55,649 nucleotides of DNA from Candidatus Bathyarchaeota archaeon (GTDB taxonomy: Archaea; Thermoproteota; Bathyarchaeia; Bathyarchaeales; Bathycorpusculaceae): contig JALHSY010000200.1 in assembly GCA_022865455.1 (NCBI GenBank), forward strand, positions 1 to 55,649. Reading direction: 5' to 3'. The position numbers and the translations under genes are program-made. Below, one piece after another: positions 25,637 to 33,721 of the stretch (positions are counted from its first letter, which is position 1; each line of letters begins with the position of its first letter). The notes under the pieces are model-generated. The model saw nothing but the letters and a program-made list of their open reading frames with translations, searched no databases and was not told the origin of the DNA.

Positions 25637-25918
25637 AACTTATTTAAACCGTGCTGTAACATCCATTACGGTTCGGAAGCAAGCAGGGCAGCCGTGCTTA
25701 AGGCTTGCTCTGGGACTCTGTTGAAGCGGTGCCTATGAATGGGCAGAGAAAAGGAAGACTTTGAAGATGTGCAAGACGAAGGAAGGCAACACGCTGCTAC
25801 GCGTTTACGGAAGTGCCATGCCAACGGAGTTCATAATGCGGAAACACCACAAGCCTTCAGCCAGCAGTTTGTACATGCTTGCTGCCTGTTCTAGATCCTG
25901 TTTTACGGAGGCTGCTGA
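25637..25918 (+). promoter_or_regulatory. Promoter and long structured leader of the MgtE gene
   Basis: A TATA box (CTTATTTAAACC, about 25640-25651) puts transcription start near 25670, leaving ~250 nt before the MgtE ATG, unusually long for archaea. The leader can form several stems: CCGT/ACGG around 25652-25674, GCAAGC/GCTTGC around 25680-25711, and TGCC/GGCA around 25732-25746. It matches no riboswitch class I can recall. A short ORF in its 3' part overlaps the transporter start. Metal-responsive control is an inference from the downstream gene. Confidence 0.45.
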
Positions 25919-25925
25919 ATGGTGA
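25767..25925 (+). CDS. Possible 52-residue upstream ORF in the MgtE leader
   Basis: An ATG at 25767 opens a frame of 52 residues (MCKTKEGNTLLRVYGSAMPT..) that ends seven bases inside the MgtE coding sequence, so its stop overlaps the transporter start. The peptide is basic and cysteine-containing and resembles nothing known to me. It may be a translated leader peptide coupling or competing with MgtE initiation. It could equally be a chance frame, and there is only a weak GAAG before the ATG. Confidence 0.3.
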   Translation: MCKTKEGNTLLRVYGSAMPTEFIMRKHHKPSASSLYMLAACSRSCFTEAAEW

Positions 25926-27124
25926 CTTACGCTGCGAGTTCGAAGGTTTTCTTTAGAGCGTTCAAGGAGACTCTTGCTGGTCATTTGGCTGGCGTCAGTG
26001 GCATGCTGGCGGGTTTCATAATTGTTTGGCAGCTTGACCTGTTTCATCAGTCTGCATGGGCTGTTGCTGTTTACCCCACCGTTCTGACAGTCATGAGTGT
26101 GATAAGCGGCTTGTTCAGTGGACGTTTGAACACTGCGCTGCACATCGGCACAGTTTACCCTAGATTCTCAGGAAACATTGGAACTTTCTATAACCTGTTT
26201 CAACCTGTACTCGCTACGACCTTGGCTGCGAGCATCATAATGAGTGTTTTTTCCATGCTTTTTGGCAGTCTGTTCTGGGGACTGACATTTGCGAATTTCG
26301 CCGAGATTCTGATTATTGTTGTGGCAACCATGAGTCTAGGGCTAATCGTTTATCCCTTTGTCCTAGCCATAACTTTCACCGTCTTCAAGAAAGGCTTGGA
26401 CTTAGACAGTGTAGCGTACCCAATAATAACTACGATTGCGGACCTTCTGGTAACAATCTGTTACGTGCTGAGTCTGATCTTGTTCTTCGACCTAGGTGTC
26501 TCGGGAAGATACCTTGTTTCTTTCCTTGCAATTCTTCCGGCAATCCTAGTCCTTTTCACATTGCCCAGAAACATCCACAAAAAGGAATTCACGAAACCCA
26601 TTGTTGAATCCCTCTTAGCATTGACTCTTGTGGCGTTCATCGCCAACATCACAGGATCTGTTTTGCAGAGAATAAGCGCTGCTGCAAATGGCCGGAAAGA
26701 AGTCCTGATAGCTTATCCTGCTATGATCGAAGTGGTGGGAGACGTGGGGTTGGTTGTCAGCTCCACAGCCACGACAAGGCTCGCTCTTGGGCTGCTTAAA
26801 CCGTCATTCTCGGCCATAAGAAAGCATGTTGCGCCAACTTGGGGAGCATGGGCGGCTTCAGCGTTCATGTTCATCTACTTTTCTGCGTTTTCACTGGCGC
26901 TGACAGGCGCTTTTTCGCTATACACATTCTCATTTTTCGTTTGGATGATGCTAGTGTCAAACGTGATCGCTGTCCCTGTGATTGTTCTGATTTCCTATGC
27001 TCTTGCGATCCTGACTTTTCAGAAAGGCTTAGACGCTGATCATTTCGTGATTCCAGTCGAAAGTTCGCTTGCCGGCGTCACAACGTCAATTGCCCTGCTT
27101 GCGGCTCTGTTGTTGATAGGCTGA
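25919..27124 (+). CDS. MgtE/SLC41-type divalent cation transporter
   Basis: This 401-residue polytopic membrane protein is made of two homologous MgtE membrane repeats. The signature halves are KKGLDLDSVAYPIITTIADL in the first and QKGLDADHFVIPVESSLAGV in the second, both with the conserved acidic/Pro pattern around the ion pore. There is no cytosolic CBS or N domain, as in SLC41-like archaeal forms. GGAGG seven bases upstream supports the ATG. The next gene encodes a PhoU-TrkA-C protein, a common partner of these transporters in archaea. Mg2+ is the likely substrate. Confidence 0.8.
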   Translation: MVTYAASSKVFFRAFKETLAGHLAGVSGMLAGFIIVWQLDLFHQSAWAVAVYPTVLTVMSVISGLFSGRLNTALHIGTVYPRFSGNIGTFYNLFQPVLATTLAASIIMSVFSMLFGSLFWGLTFANFAEILIIVVATMSLGLIVYPFVLAITFTVFKKGLDLDSVAYPIITTIADLLVTICYVLSLILFFDLGVSGRYLVSFLAILPAILVLFTLPRNIHKKEFTKPIVESLLALTLVAFIANITGSVLQRISAAANGRKEVLIAYPAMIEVVGDVGLVVSSTATTRLALGLLKPSFSAIRKHVAPTWGAWAASAFMFIYFSAFSLALTGAFSLYTFSFFVWMMLVSNVIAVPVIVLISYALAILTFQKGLDADHFVIPVESSLAGVTTSIALLAALLLIG

Positions 27125-27187
27125 TTTGGGATAGCGTTAAAATATTCCCTGCGTTCTATTGTTCCAGACGGAGCGAACCTCAGCAAT

Positions 27188-28378
27188 ATGCCCCCGCTAG
27201 AAAAGGTGAAGTACAAGCCCATACCTGTCAGAGAACTATTTCTGGAAATGAAGAACCTTTCCGAGTTGATGATTGACCTAGCCTATTCAGCTGCATTGTT
27301 CAATGACAGAGAATTGGCTGAGGACGTTTTGGAACTTGAGAACCGCGTTGACACCTTGGGTTATCAGCTGGAAATGACAATAATGATCGCGGCAAGAGAC
27401 GCTCAAGACGCCGAAGCGCTGACAGGAGTATCCACAGTGGCTTCTGCGGCGGACAAAATTTCAGATGCGGCAGCGGACATAGCTGCAATCGTGACGCAGA
27501 GCATTGGCGTGCACCCGATTGTAACCAAGGTTTTCGAGAGGGTTGAAGAACGTCTGATGCAAGCTAAGGTGGAGAAAGTTTCAAAAATAGTTGGGAAACG
27601 CGTGTCGGACTTGGATCTAGCAGCGAAAATGGGCGTCAACATAATTGCCATTCGCCGGGGCAAGGATTGGATAATAAACCCGAAGAAGACTGCAGAAATA
27701 CAGGCAGGTGACGTGCTGATCACTCGCGGCACAGCTTGGGGGACTGAAGAGTTCAAGGAGCTTGTTGAAGGAAAACCTTCGGAACCGAAGAGCGGGAGGC
27801 CAGAACACGTTAATGAGAAACAGTTTGAGGAGATTGTTGAAAGCTTCGTTGAGCTTAAAGATACTTCTGAGTTGATGATCGACTTAAGTTACTCCTCTCT
27901 ACTGATGAACAGCAAGGAGTTGGCTGATGAAGTGCAAAGACTTGAGGAGTACGTTGACAAGTTGCACACGGATTTTGAGCTGCTGGTTTTGAAGAGCGAG
28001 TTCAAGAAGGAAGAGGCGAAAGGTCTTCTCGGACTGATACGACTGGGCGTTGCAACCGAAAAAATAGCGGACGCAGCGGCGCAGATATCTGAGGTTGTTT
28101 TGAGAGGGATAGAGCCACATCCTGTGCTGAAGCTCACGATAGAGCAGGCTGAAGAAACGGTCACCTACGCGCAGGTAGCTCAGAATTCTTCCTTGGTGAA
28201 CAAGACGTTGCGGGAAGCTCGAATCCCTGAGGAAACTGGCATGTGGGCCCTTGCCATAAAACGCGGAGACAAATGCGTGAGACCCAAGCCCGAGTCCAAG
28301 ATTGAGGCAGGCGACATCATAATTGCCTCGGGCTATGCTGAGGGAGAAGAGAGCCTCAGAAGATTGGCATCTCCATAG
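27188..28378 (+). CDS. PhoU/TrkA-C tandem regulatory protein
   Basis: The 396 residues fold into two copies of one module. Each copy has a PhoU-like helical domain (ELFLEMKNLSELMIDLAYSA; VESFVELKDTSELMIDLSYS) followed by a TrkA-C/RCK_C ligand-binding domain (LAAKMGVNIIAIRRGKDWII..AGDVLI; EETGMWALAIKRGDKCVRPK..AGDIII). Such proteins bind small ligands and gate or assemble with membrane ion transporters. It lies 63 bp downstream of the MgtE gene on the same strand, so a regulatory subunit of that transporter is the natural reading. Confidence 0.82.
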   Translation: MPPLEKVKYKPIPVRELFLEMKNLSELMIDLAYSAALFNDRELAEDVLELENRVDTLGYQLEMTIMIAARDAQDAEALTGVSTVASAADKISDAAADIAAIVTQSIGVHPIVTKVFERVEERLMQAKVEKVSKIVGKRVSDLDLAAKMGVNIIAIRRGKDWIINPKKTAEIQAGDVLITRGTAWGTEEFKELVEGKPSEPKSGRPEHVNEKQFEEIVESFVELKDTSELMIDLSYSSLLMNSKELADEVQRLEEYVDKLHTDFELLVLKSEFKKEEAKGLLGLIRLGVATEKIADAAAQISEVVLRGIEPHPVLKLTIEQAEETVTYAQVAQNSSLVNKTLREARIPEETGMWALAIKRGDKCVRPKPESKIEAGDIIIASGYAEGEESLRRLASP

Positions 28379-28397
28379 CTCGTCGGTCAACGAGTAC

Positions 28398-28865
28398 TTG
28401 GGATACTTATTTTGGATTCATCAATACTATAAACTCGGACTCCGATTCTATGATAACGGAGGGTTATCCATCATAAGAAAGAAGGGATCTAGCGGGGAAA
28501 ATCGAAGTTTGACCTGTCCAAACCCCTCATGCGGCAGAGCTTTCGACAACCCCATAAAGGCTGAGAACCACAGCGCAAAGAAGACTGAACGTTACGAGGC
28601 TTGCCCTTACTGCCTAACTGACATTACGGTCGTGACTACCTCTGAACCCTTTGAAGACAGACCGGAATCAGAGGTAAGCAAAGTGAAAAGTGAACCACAG
28701 ATCATCCAGCATCCTGAAAGAAAGCCGCCTGAGTCTCCTGCGAAAGTGAAGTGCACACACCAATTTGGATACTTGAGCAAACGTGACTCAAAAGAGAAAA
28801 TACCTGAAGAGTGCATGATGTGCGAAAGCATAGTGCAGTGTATGCTTAAGGCCATAACTGGCTAG
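28398..28865 (+). CDS. Cysteine-rich zinc protein, uncertain start
   Basis: The recognisable protein begins around LSIIRKKGSSGENRSLTCPN and contains a zinc-ribbon (CPNPSCGRAF..CPYC), a P/E/K-rich linker, and a C-terminal cysteine cluster (CTHQFGYL..CMMCESIVQC). A good GGAGG lies at about 28459-28464, but the codon at the expected spacing is not ATG/GTG/TTG. The first in-frame canonical start after the previous gene's stop is TTG at 28398, which adds ~24 residues with no homologous look. Start mutation or a non-canonical start are both possible. Function unknown. Confidence 0.55.
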   Translation: MGYLFWIHQYYKLGLRFYDNGGLSIIRKKGSSGENRSLTCPNPSCGRAFDNPIKAENHSAKKTERYEACPYCLTDITVVTTSEPFEDRPESEVSKVKSEPQIIQHPERKPPESPAKVKCTHQFGYLSKRDSKEKIPEECMMCESIVQCMLKAITG

Positions 28866-28939
28866 GTTGGTCACCGATGATACGCACATGCTCTTTTAAG
28901 CTGCTCAGATTTTCTGAGAATGGACAGGAGACAGTATAG

Positions 28940-29314
28940 TTGTCTGCGACCTTGCAGAAGAGAGCTCCTGGGGTCATTACGTCAGCCACTCCTCAGACTA
29001 GGGAATTGAACGCTGAGACAGTGACAACTATCGCAACTGGTTTTCTGAAGCGAATTGGACACAAGGGCAGTTTGAAAGCCAAACGAGTGTCGCTGGAAGA
29101 AACTACATATACTGTTGAGGTTGAAATGAAGAAGCTTATGGCCATCGTTCAGGTTGACGCGAAAACGCATGAGATCAAGTCCTATGAGATACAGCCCAAG
29201 GGTGAAGAGGCTTCTTCAGCGTCGTTTTCGCCGAAAATCATCATAGTAATGCTCGGAGTCTCTGCAGCCGTCTACGTTGGACTTTATTTTGCGTTCAAGA
29301 TGTTCGGACTGTAA
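28940..29314 (+). CDS. C-terminally membrane-anchored small protein
   Basis: This 124-residue protein starts with TTG, preceded by AGGAG at suitable spacing. A soluble alpha/beta domain (VTTIATGFLKRIGHKGSLKA, ETTYTVEVEMKKLMAIVQVD, EIKSYEIQPKG) resembles a PepSY-like strand arrangement. It is followed by a linker and one membrane helix (KIIIVMLGVSAAVYVGLYFA). The topology predicts a tail-anchored cytosolic domain. Function and family are unknown. It sits 75 bp after the zinc protein on the same strand and converges on a two-helix membrane protein. Confidence 0.6.
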   Translation: MSATLQKRAPGVITSATPQTRELNAETVTTIATGFLKRIGHKGSLKAKRVSLEETTYTVEVEMKKLMAIVQVDAKTHEIKSYEIQPKGEEASSASFSPKIIIVMLGVSAAVYVGLYFAFKMFGL

Positions 29315-29389
29315 GGCTTTCTGTTGGTCTTCTGCATAAAATATGAATGGAAATAGCTTCATTGTTGAATGAAGCTTTCAGAAGGATTG

Positions 29390-29749
29390 CTAGACTTCGG
29401 TCTTCTTTTTCTTTTCGGGTTTCTTCTCTTCCTTAGGCTCCTCTGCTGGTTTTGCTTCTTCTTCAACGACTGTTGTTTTCTCCTCGATCTCCGTTGTGAT
29501 CTCTTCTATTGGCTTTGGCGGTGGGGTCGTGGCCATTGTCCAGCCTATCCATGCGCCTATGCCCATTATGGCGACGAAGGCTATGAAAACGGGTACAGCT
29601 ATTATCCAGAATTGAACAGCGCCGGCGTCGCTTGCCCATCTTAGGTCTACTATCCATTTCGGATAGAAGAGCGTTACAACGTAGAGTACGGCGACTACTG
29701 CGCAGACGAGGAATATTATTCCGCCGATTGATTGATCTTTGCTAACCAT
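29390..29749 (-). CDS. Two-helix membrane protein with charged tail
   Basis: The 119-residue product has two membrane helices (GGIIFLVCAVVAVLYVVTLF and WIIAVPVFIAFVAIMGIGAW) and a long E/K/P-rich cytosolic tail (KPIEEITTEIEEKTTVVEEE onward). Low-complexity tails of this type often mediate protein contacts. GGTGAT eight bases before the ATG supports the start. It lies just downstream of nothing obvious: the following gene on its strand, ahcY, is upstream of it by 79 bp. No family recognised. Confidence 0.6.
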   Translation of the reverse strand: MVSKDQSIGGIIFLVCAVVAVLYVVTLFYPKWIVDLRWASDAGAVQFWIIAVPVFIAFVAIMGIGAWIGWTMATTPPPKPIEEITTEIEEKTTVVEEEAKPAEEPKEEKKPEKKKKTEV

Positions 29750-29828
29750 TTTTGTATATCACCACATGTAAACCATGTTTACATCTTTATACCTTTTAAG
29801 TTTTACCGTGGTTTTCGGGTTTTCTCTG

Positions 29829-31112
29829 CTAGATTGTTCCCGCTTCCCAGGTTCCCAGATATTTCTTCTGCTCATCTGTGAGCTCGTCAATGTCTACTTT
29901 CATGGCTTTGAGTTTCAGTTTCGCGACGGTTTCGTCTATTTCCTTGGGCACTGGGTAAACCTTAGGCGGCTTTTTCTTGGTTTTTGCCAGATTCTCGGTG
30001 CAGAGGGCTTGGTTTGCGAAGGACATATCCATGACCTCGGACGGGTGTCCTTCTGCTGATGCCAAGTTCACGAGTCTTCCGTCTGCCAAGAGGTATAGTC
30101 TTCTGCCGTCTTTAAGCGTGTACTCTTCAAGGTTTGGTCTGATGGTTCTTCTTGACTTGGCGAGTTCTTCTAGGTCTTTCATGTTTATTTCCACGTTGAA
30201 GTGTCCGCTGTTGGCAAGGATTGTGCCATCTTTCATCTTTTGCATGTGTTCTTTTCTTATGACGCTTGTGTCGCCTGTGGCGGTCACGAATATGTCGCCT
30301 ACTGCTGCGGCTTCGGCTGTTGGCATTACTCGGAAACCGTTCATTGCAGCTTCGAGGGCTCTGAGCGGGTTTACTTCGGTTACGATTACGTTTGCTCCCA
30401 TCCCTTGGGCTCTCATGGCTATTCCTTTTCCGCACCATCCGTAGCCGCAGACCACGAAGTTTTTGCCTGCGAAGAGGATGTTTGTGGCTCTCATGATGCC
30501 ATCTAGGGTGCTTTGGCCTGTTCCGTAGCGGTTGTCAAACAGGTATTTCGTGTAGGCGTCATTAACGGCTATAATGGCATATTTCAGTGCTCCCTTCTGT
30601 TCCATGGCTCTCAGCCGCAGGACGCCTGTTGTTGTTTCTTCGGTTCCGCCTTTGATGTTTTTCAATGCCTCTGTCCTTTTGCTGTGCACCGTGCCGACGA
30701 GATCCGCGCCGTCGTCAAGTGTTATCGCGGGTCTGTGGTCTATTGCTCGCTCCACACACCAGTAGTATTCATCTGTGGTCTGTTCTCGCCAAGCAAACAC
30801 GTGAACGCCCTTCTCCGCCAGAGCTGCTGCCACGTCGTCCTGCGTGGAAAGCGGGTTGGAACCGCACAATGCAACTTTCGCGCCGCCAGCGAGGAAGGTT
30901 TCAATGAGGACACCTGTTTCTTTCGTCACGTGCAAGCATGCGCCTATGGTCAGGTCTTTCAGCGGTTTTTCCTTGCTGAATCTCTCTTTTATCTGGTTGA
31001 GAACGGGCATGTGTTTTGAAGCCCATTCTATCTGTAAATGCCCCTTAGGTGCGAGGGAAGAGTCTTTCACCTTGAAGCTTTCCACTTTAGTTTTCCCTTC
31101 TCGTATGCTCAT
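29829..31112 (-). CDS. ahcY: Adenosylhomocysteinase
   Basis: Hydrolyses S-adenosylhomocysteine to adenosine and homocysteine, relieving product inhibition of methyltransferases. The 427-residue protein contains [20 protein letters not shown], the lysine segment [37 protein letters not shown], the NAD-binding [20 protein letters not shown] and GHFNVEI. The length is that of archaeal enzymes. It follows the SAH/MTA deaminase gene after 9 bp on the same strand, so the two SAH-consuming enzymes are co-transcribed and share the promoter at about 32545. Confidence 0.95.
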   Translation of the reverse strand: MSIREGKTKVESFKVKDSSLAPKGHLQIEWASKHMPVLNQIKERFSKEKPLKDLTIGACLHVTKETGVLIETFLAGGAKVALCGSNPLSTQDDVAAALAEKGVHVFAWREQTTDEYYWCVERAIDHRPAITLDDGADLVGTVHSKRTEALKNIKGGTEETTTGVLRLRAMEQKGALKYAIIAVNDAYTKYLFDNRYGTGQSTLDGIMRATNILFAGKNFVVCGYGWCGKGIAMRAQGMGANVIVTEVNPLRALEAAMNGFRVMPTAEAAAVGDIFVTATGDTSVIRKEHMQKMKDGTILANSGHFNVEINMKDLEELAKSRRTIRPNLEEYTLKDGRRLYLLADGRLVNLASAEGHPSEVMDMSFANQALCTENLAKTKKKPPKVYPVPKEIDETVAKLKLKAMKVDIDELTDEQKKYLGTWEAGTI

Positions 31113-31121
31113 TCATACTGA

Positions 31122-32477
31122 CTATTTAATGTTGGCGTTAAGCTTGTCAAGAAGGCCTGCCTTCGCTTTCTCGGCTGCTGCCATGACTTTTCGAGTGCTG
31201 AGTGTTGTTAGCTTTCTGTTTTCCATGGCGATTTTGCCGTTTATTATTACGGTTTCAACGTCAGACCCTTTCGCCGCGTAGACTAGATGACTTGTCGCAT
31301 TGTACAGCGGGCACAGGTGTGGTTCTGCAAGGCTTATCACTGCCAAGTCCGCTTTTTTGCCCGTTTCGATTGAACCTATTTCGTTCTCCCATGACAGGGC
31401 CTTTGCGCCTTCGGTTGTGGCCATTTCCAAGACTGTTTCGGCAGGCATTAATGTGGGGTTCTTGTTTGTTCCCTTGTGTAGAATAGCAGCGGTTTTCATG
31501 ATTTCGAACATGTCTGCGGTGTTGTTTGAGCATGGGCTGTCGGTTCCAAGCGAGACGGTTATGCCTTTCTTGAACATTTTTGGAACTGGGCTTATGCCTG
31601 ACGCGAGTTTCAGGTTTGAGATCGGGTTATGCGAAACTTTGACATTGCGCTCTTTCATTACCATTATGTCTCTGTTCGTGAGTGCCACGCAATGGGCAGC
31701 GACTACATGCCTGTCTAAAACGCCTAAACCAGCCAAGTACTCCATCAGTCCGCCTTTCACGCGGATGTTGAAGGCTTTTCGAAGTTTGTCTTTTTCGTCG
31801 TTTGTTTCGGCTACGTGGATGTGGCCTATTATCGGCGCTTTTTTGGAGCCGTATTTTTTGTTCAGTTCGGTTCTGATTTGCGTCAGTTCTTTCATGTATT
31901 CTGGGTCGACAGTGTACGGCGCATGGGGGTCGACGCTTGCTCGGATCAGTCCGTCAGCCTTGTTATGCCAGTTCCTAGCCAAGTCCAAAAGTGCTTTCTT
32001 GTCCTCTTTTTTTCTCCGTGAGAAGCAAACGTGGCCGACTACTCCTCTTAGGCCTGCGTCTGCGAAGGCTTTTGCCTCGTTTTCTTCTGGCGTGTAGTGG
32101 TACATTGTGTTGACGGTTGTGGTTCCGCTCATTATGGATTCTGCGGCTGTCAGTTGGGCTCCGACGTAGATGTCATGCGGTGTCATATGTTTTTCTATGG
32201 GCCAAATCCATCTTTCCAGCCATTCCTGAAGCGGCAGGTCGTCTGCGTATCCTCGTAGTAAACTCATCGCTGCATGCTGATGCGTGTTTATGAGGCCCGG
32301 TGTTATGACTTTGCCTTTCGCGTCTATTCTCTCGTAGCCTCTTCCGTACTTACGTTTCAGCTCATGTGCTTTTCCAACGTCGACTATGGCTTTGTCTTCT
32401 ATGACAACAGCGCCTTGGTGGATTACCTTCCGATTCCGCATTGTGACTATCGTGCCGTTTTGGATGATGATGTTCAT
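31122..32477 (-). CDS. SAH/MTA/5'-deoxyadenosine deaminase (amidohydrolase)
   Basis: Metal-dependent amidohydrolase of 451 residues. It has the first metal site GLINTHQHAAMSLLRGYADD, then DPHAPYTV, IGHIHVAETNDE, AAHCVALTNRD and the final ligand LGTDSPCSNN. The closest described enzymes deaminate S-adenosylhomocysteine, 5'-methylthioadenosine or 5'-deoxyadenosine. Position 9 bp upstream of ahcY favours SAH or its adenosyl products. The promoter region carries a perfect inverted repeat between TATA and start, suggesting repression. Confidence 0.88.
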   Translation of the reverse strand: MNIIIQNGTIVTMRNRKVIHQGAVVIEDKAIVDVGKAHELKRKYGRGYERIDAKGKVITPGLINTHQHAAMSLLRGYADDLPLQEWLERWIWPIEKHMTPHDIYVGAQLTAAESIMSGTTTVNTMYHYTPEENEAKAFADAGLRGVVGHVCFSRRKKEDKKALLDLARNWHNKADGLIRASVDPHAPYTVDPEYMKELTQIRTELNKKYGSKKAPIIGHIHVAETNDEKDKLRKAFNIRVKGGLMEYLAGLGVLDRHVVAAHCVALTNRDIMVMKERNVKVSHNPISNLKLASGISPVPKMFKKGITVSLGTDSPCSNNTADMFEIMKTAAILHKGTNKNPTLMPAETVLEMATTEGAKALSWENEIGSIETGKKADLAVISLAEPHLCPLYNATSHLVYAAKGSDVETVIINGKIAMENRKLTTLSTRKVMAAAEKAKAGLLDKLNANIK

Positions 32478-32524
32478 GCTTGTGCCCTCTCCTCTTGCCC
32501 TGATATGTGTACTTGTTGGGGAAT

Positions 32525-32555
32525 GTTACTGTTTGTAGTAACGGTATATTTTTAA
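32525..32555 (-). promoter_or_regulatory. Promoter and operator of the SAH deaminase-ahcY operon
   Basis: On the minus strand a TATA box (TTAAAAATATACC, about 32543-32555) is followed at once by the perfect inverted repeat GTTACT-ACAAAC-AGTAAC (32525-32542). The repeat occupies the space between TATA and the predicted start, an ideal repressor position. The start codon of the deaminase is ~48 bp further on. Confidence 0.5.
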
Positions 32556-32760
32556 CCTCTGACTGATACGCTTTGACTCCGGGTGAACATTCTTGGCGGA
32601 ACTGAAAACTGAACAGCGCCCACGGCCGGAATTTCAGGTTGAAGTGTCCAGTCTTACGTTGAATAGCGTAGCGTGAACGATGGGCTTATGATGAACCTGA
32701 GTATCGGTTGACAGATGAAAGGATAAATAGGGTTTCAGGCTAAAGGTTCTATTGGGTCTG

Positions 32761-32889
32761 GTGTCCGACTTGGGTGTTGAATCTCTTGATGACTTGAAAA
32801 GGGCGTTGAAAGAGACCGGCTACTCGGAAAAGGCCGTCAGTGAAATACTGAAGTGGTACAAGGACAACAATTCCAATAGGAGAGCCTGA
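32761..32889 (+). CDS. 42-residue small protein, probably leaderless
   Basis: This short frame encodes MSDLGVESLDDLKRALKETG, then YSEKAVSEILKWYKDNN, a clear two-helix amphipathic pattern with a plausible helix-hairpin-helix-like turn. A TATA box (ATAAATA at 32723-32729) sits 25-30 bp before the TTG (32752) and GTG (32761) codons, which are in frame, so a leaderless transcript beginning at one of them is likely. I believe similar short proteins exist in related archaea, but cannot name a family. An inverted repeat follows the stop. Confidence 0.5.
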   Translation: MSDLGVESLDDLKRALKETGYSEKAVSEILKWYKDNNSNRRA

Positions 32890-32890
32890 A

Positions 32891-32949
32891 AGGCACCTGC
32901 GCCCCGGTAATCTCGGTAGGCAAACGCATCGCCACTGTGATTGGTGCCT
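32891..32949 (+). other. Inverted-repeat structure of unknown role
   Basis: AGGCACC (32891-32897) pairs perfectly with GGTGCCT (32943-32949) and encloses smaller stems such as CCG/CGG. It follows the stop of the 42-residue gene and precedes the P-loop kinase by ~150 bp. It may be a 3' structure or a small RNA. There is no ACA or K-turn signature strong enough to name it. The rest of the interval to 33098 shows nothing recognisable. Confidence 0.25.
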
Positions 32950-33098
32950 GCTTTGAGCTTCTCAATCAGAAGGGCATTCATGCGCGACTGTTATCTTTGC
33001 TCCGCGAAGGCTGTGGCTCCAAAACCTGCCTACTTGAGAAGCGCGGCGTAAAGGTTTAATCTTGTTCTGTCTCAACTTAACTACAAAGGTGTGTCCAG

Positions 33099-33704
33099 TT
33101 GAGGGAACCTTTTGCCGAGTTTGTCAAAACTGAGTTAGGGTCGGGGACGCTACTGATTACCTGTGGGCTCCCAGGAACTTGGAAAACGGAGACCTCAGAG
33201 GAGACCTCGAAAATCAAGGGATACCCCGTCCTTCGAAGCGATTTGATTAGGTTAGAGGTTCTCAGGAATGAAGATGTCTTTGACGAGAAGGTTGCGTCAA
33301 ATATGAGCAAGCGGCTGTCTGTTTACGATGAGTTGTTTCGCCGAGCAGAGGATCTTGTACAGAAGAGCAGGAAAGGCGTAATTCTGGATGCTACGTTTGT
33401 CACGCAGGAACTGCGAAGGCGTGCCGCTGAGATTGCTGCAAAGCACGACATGGCTTTTGTCATACTTCAAACTCACTGCTCTGAGGAAGCGTCATTCGCG
33501 AGGATTTTGAGGAGAACTAAAGAGAATTATGAGTCAAACGCCTTAACCAAGGAAGCTTACCTTAGCAACAAGAAAAAGTTTGAACCTGTTGACTTGGGCG
33601 ACTTAGAAAAGAGGTATCCGCAGCTCAAAATGATGCACTTGACAGTCGACACAGAGCATGATGCTCCTGAGGATTGGTACATAATCGAGATGGAAAAAAG
33701 GTAG
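33099..33704 (+). CDS. P-loop kinase (COG0645/zeta-like AAA domain)
   Basis: This 201-residue nucleotide-binding protein begins with ITCGLPGTWKT (residues 20-30), a Walker A of the GLPGxGK(T/S) small-molecule kinase type in which the usual second glycine is tryptophan. It continues with VLRSDLIRLE, GVILDATFVTQELRRRAAEI and RILRRTKENY (lid-like basic region). In bacteria this domain is often fused to an APH-like kinase of the kind encoded at 34610-35617. The start is TTG with GGTG eight bases upstream. It overlaps the region just before the PHP gene, 17 bp apart. Confidence 0.7.
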   Translation: MREPFAEFVKTELGSGTLLITCGLPGTWKTETSEETSKIKGYPVLRSDLIRLEVLRNEDVFDEKVASNMSKRLSVYDELFRRAEDLVQKSRKGVILDATFVTQELRRRAAEIAAKHDMAFVILQTHCSEEASFARILRRTKENYESNALTKEAYLSNKKKFEPVDLGDLEKRYPQLKMMHLTVDTEHDAPEDWYIIEMEKR

Positions 33705-33721
33705 CTGGGCACTGTTTTGTC

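Noticed and set aside
25660-25720. Resemblance to the GGAAG..GCAGC region of SRP RNA in the MgtE leader
   Set aside because: Only short words match, and the surrounding helices of SRP RNA could not be drawn. A leader structure is the simpler reading.
32685-32720. Possible C/D-box sRNA (ATGATGA followed by CTGA and AGATGA)
   Set aside because: The C and D' boxes are adjacent with no guide between, and no proper terminal D box follows.
32860-33059. Open plus-strand frame of ~60 codons before the P-loop kinase
   Set aside because: The only start is an internal GTG without a ribosome-binding site, and it overlaps a strong inverted repeat. Not supported as a gene.
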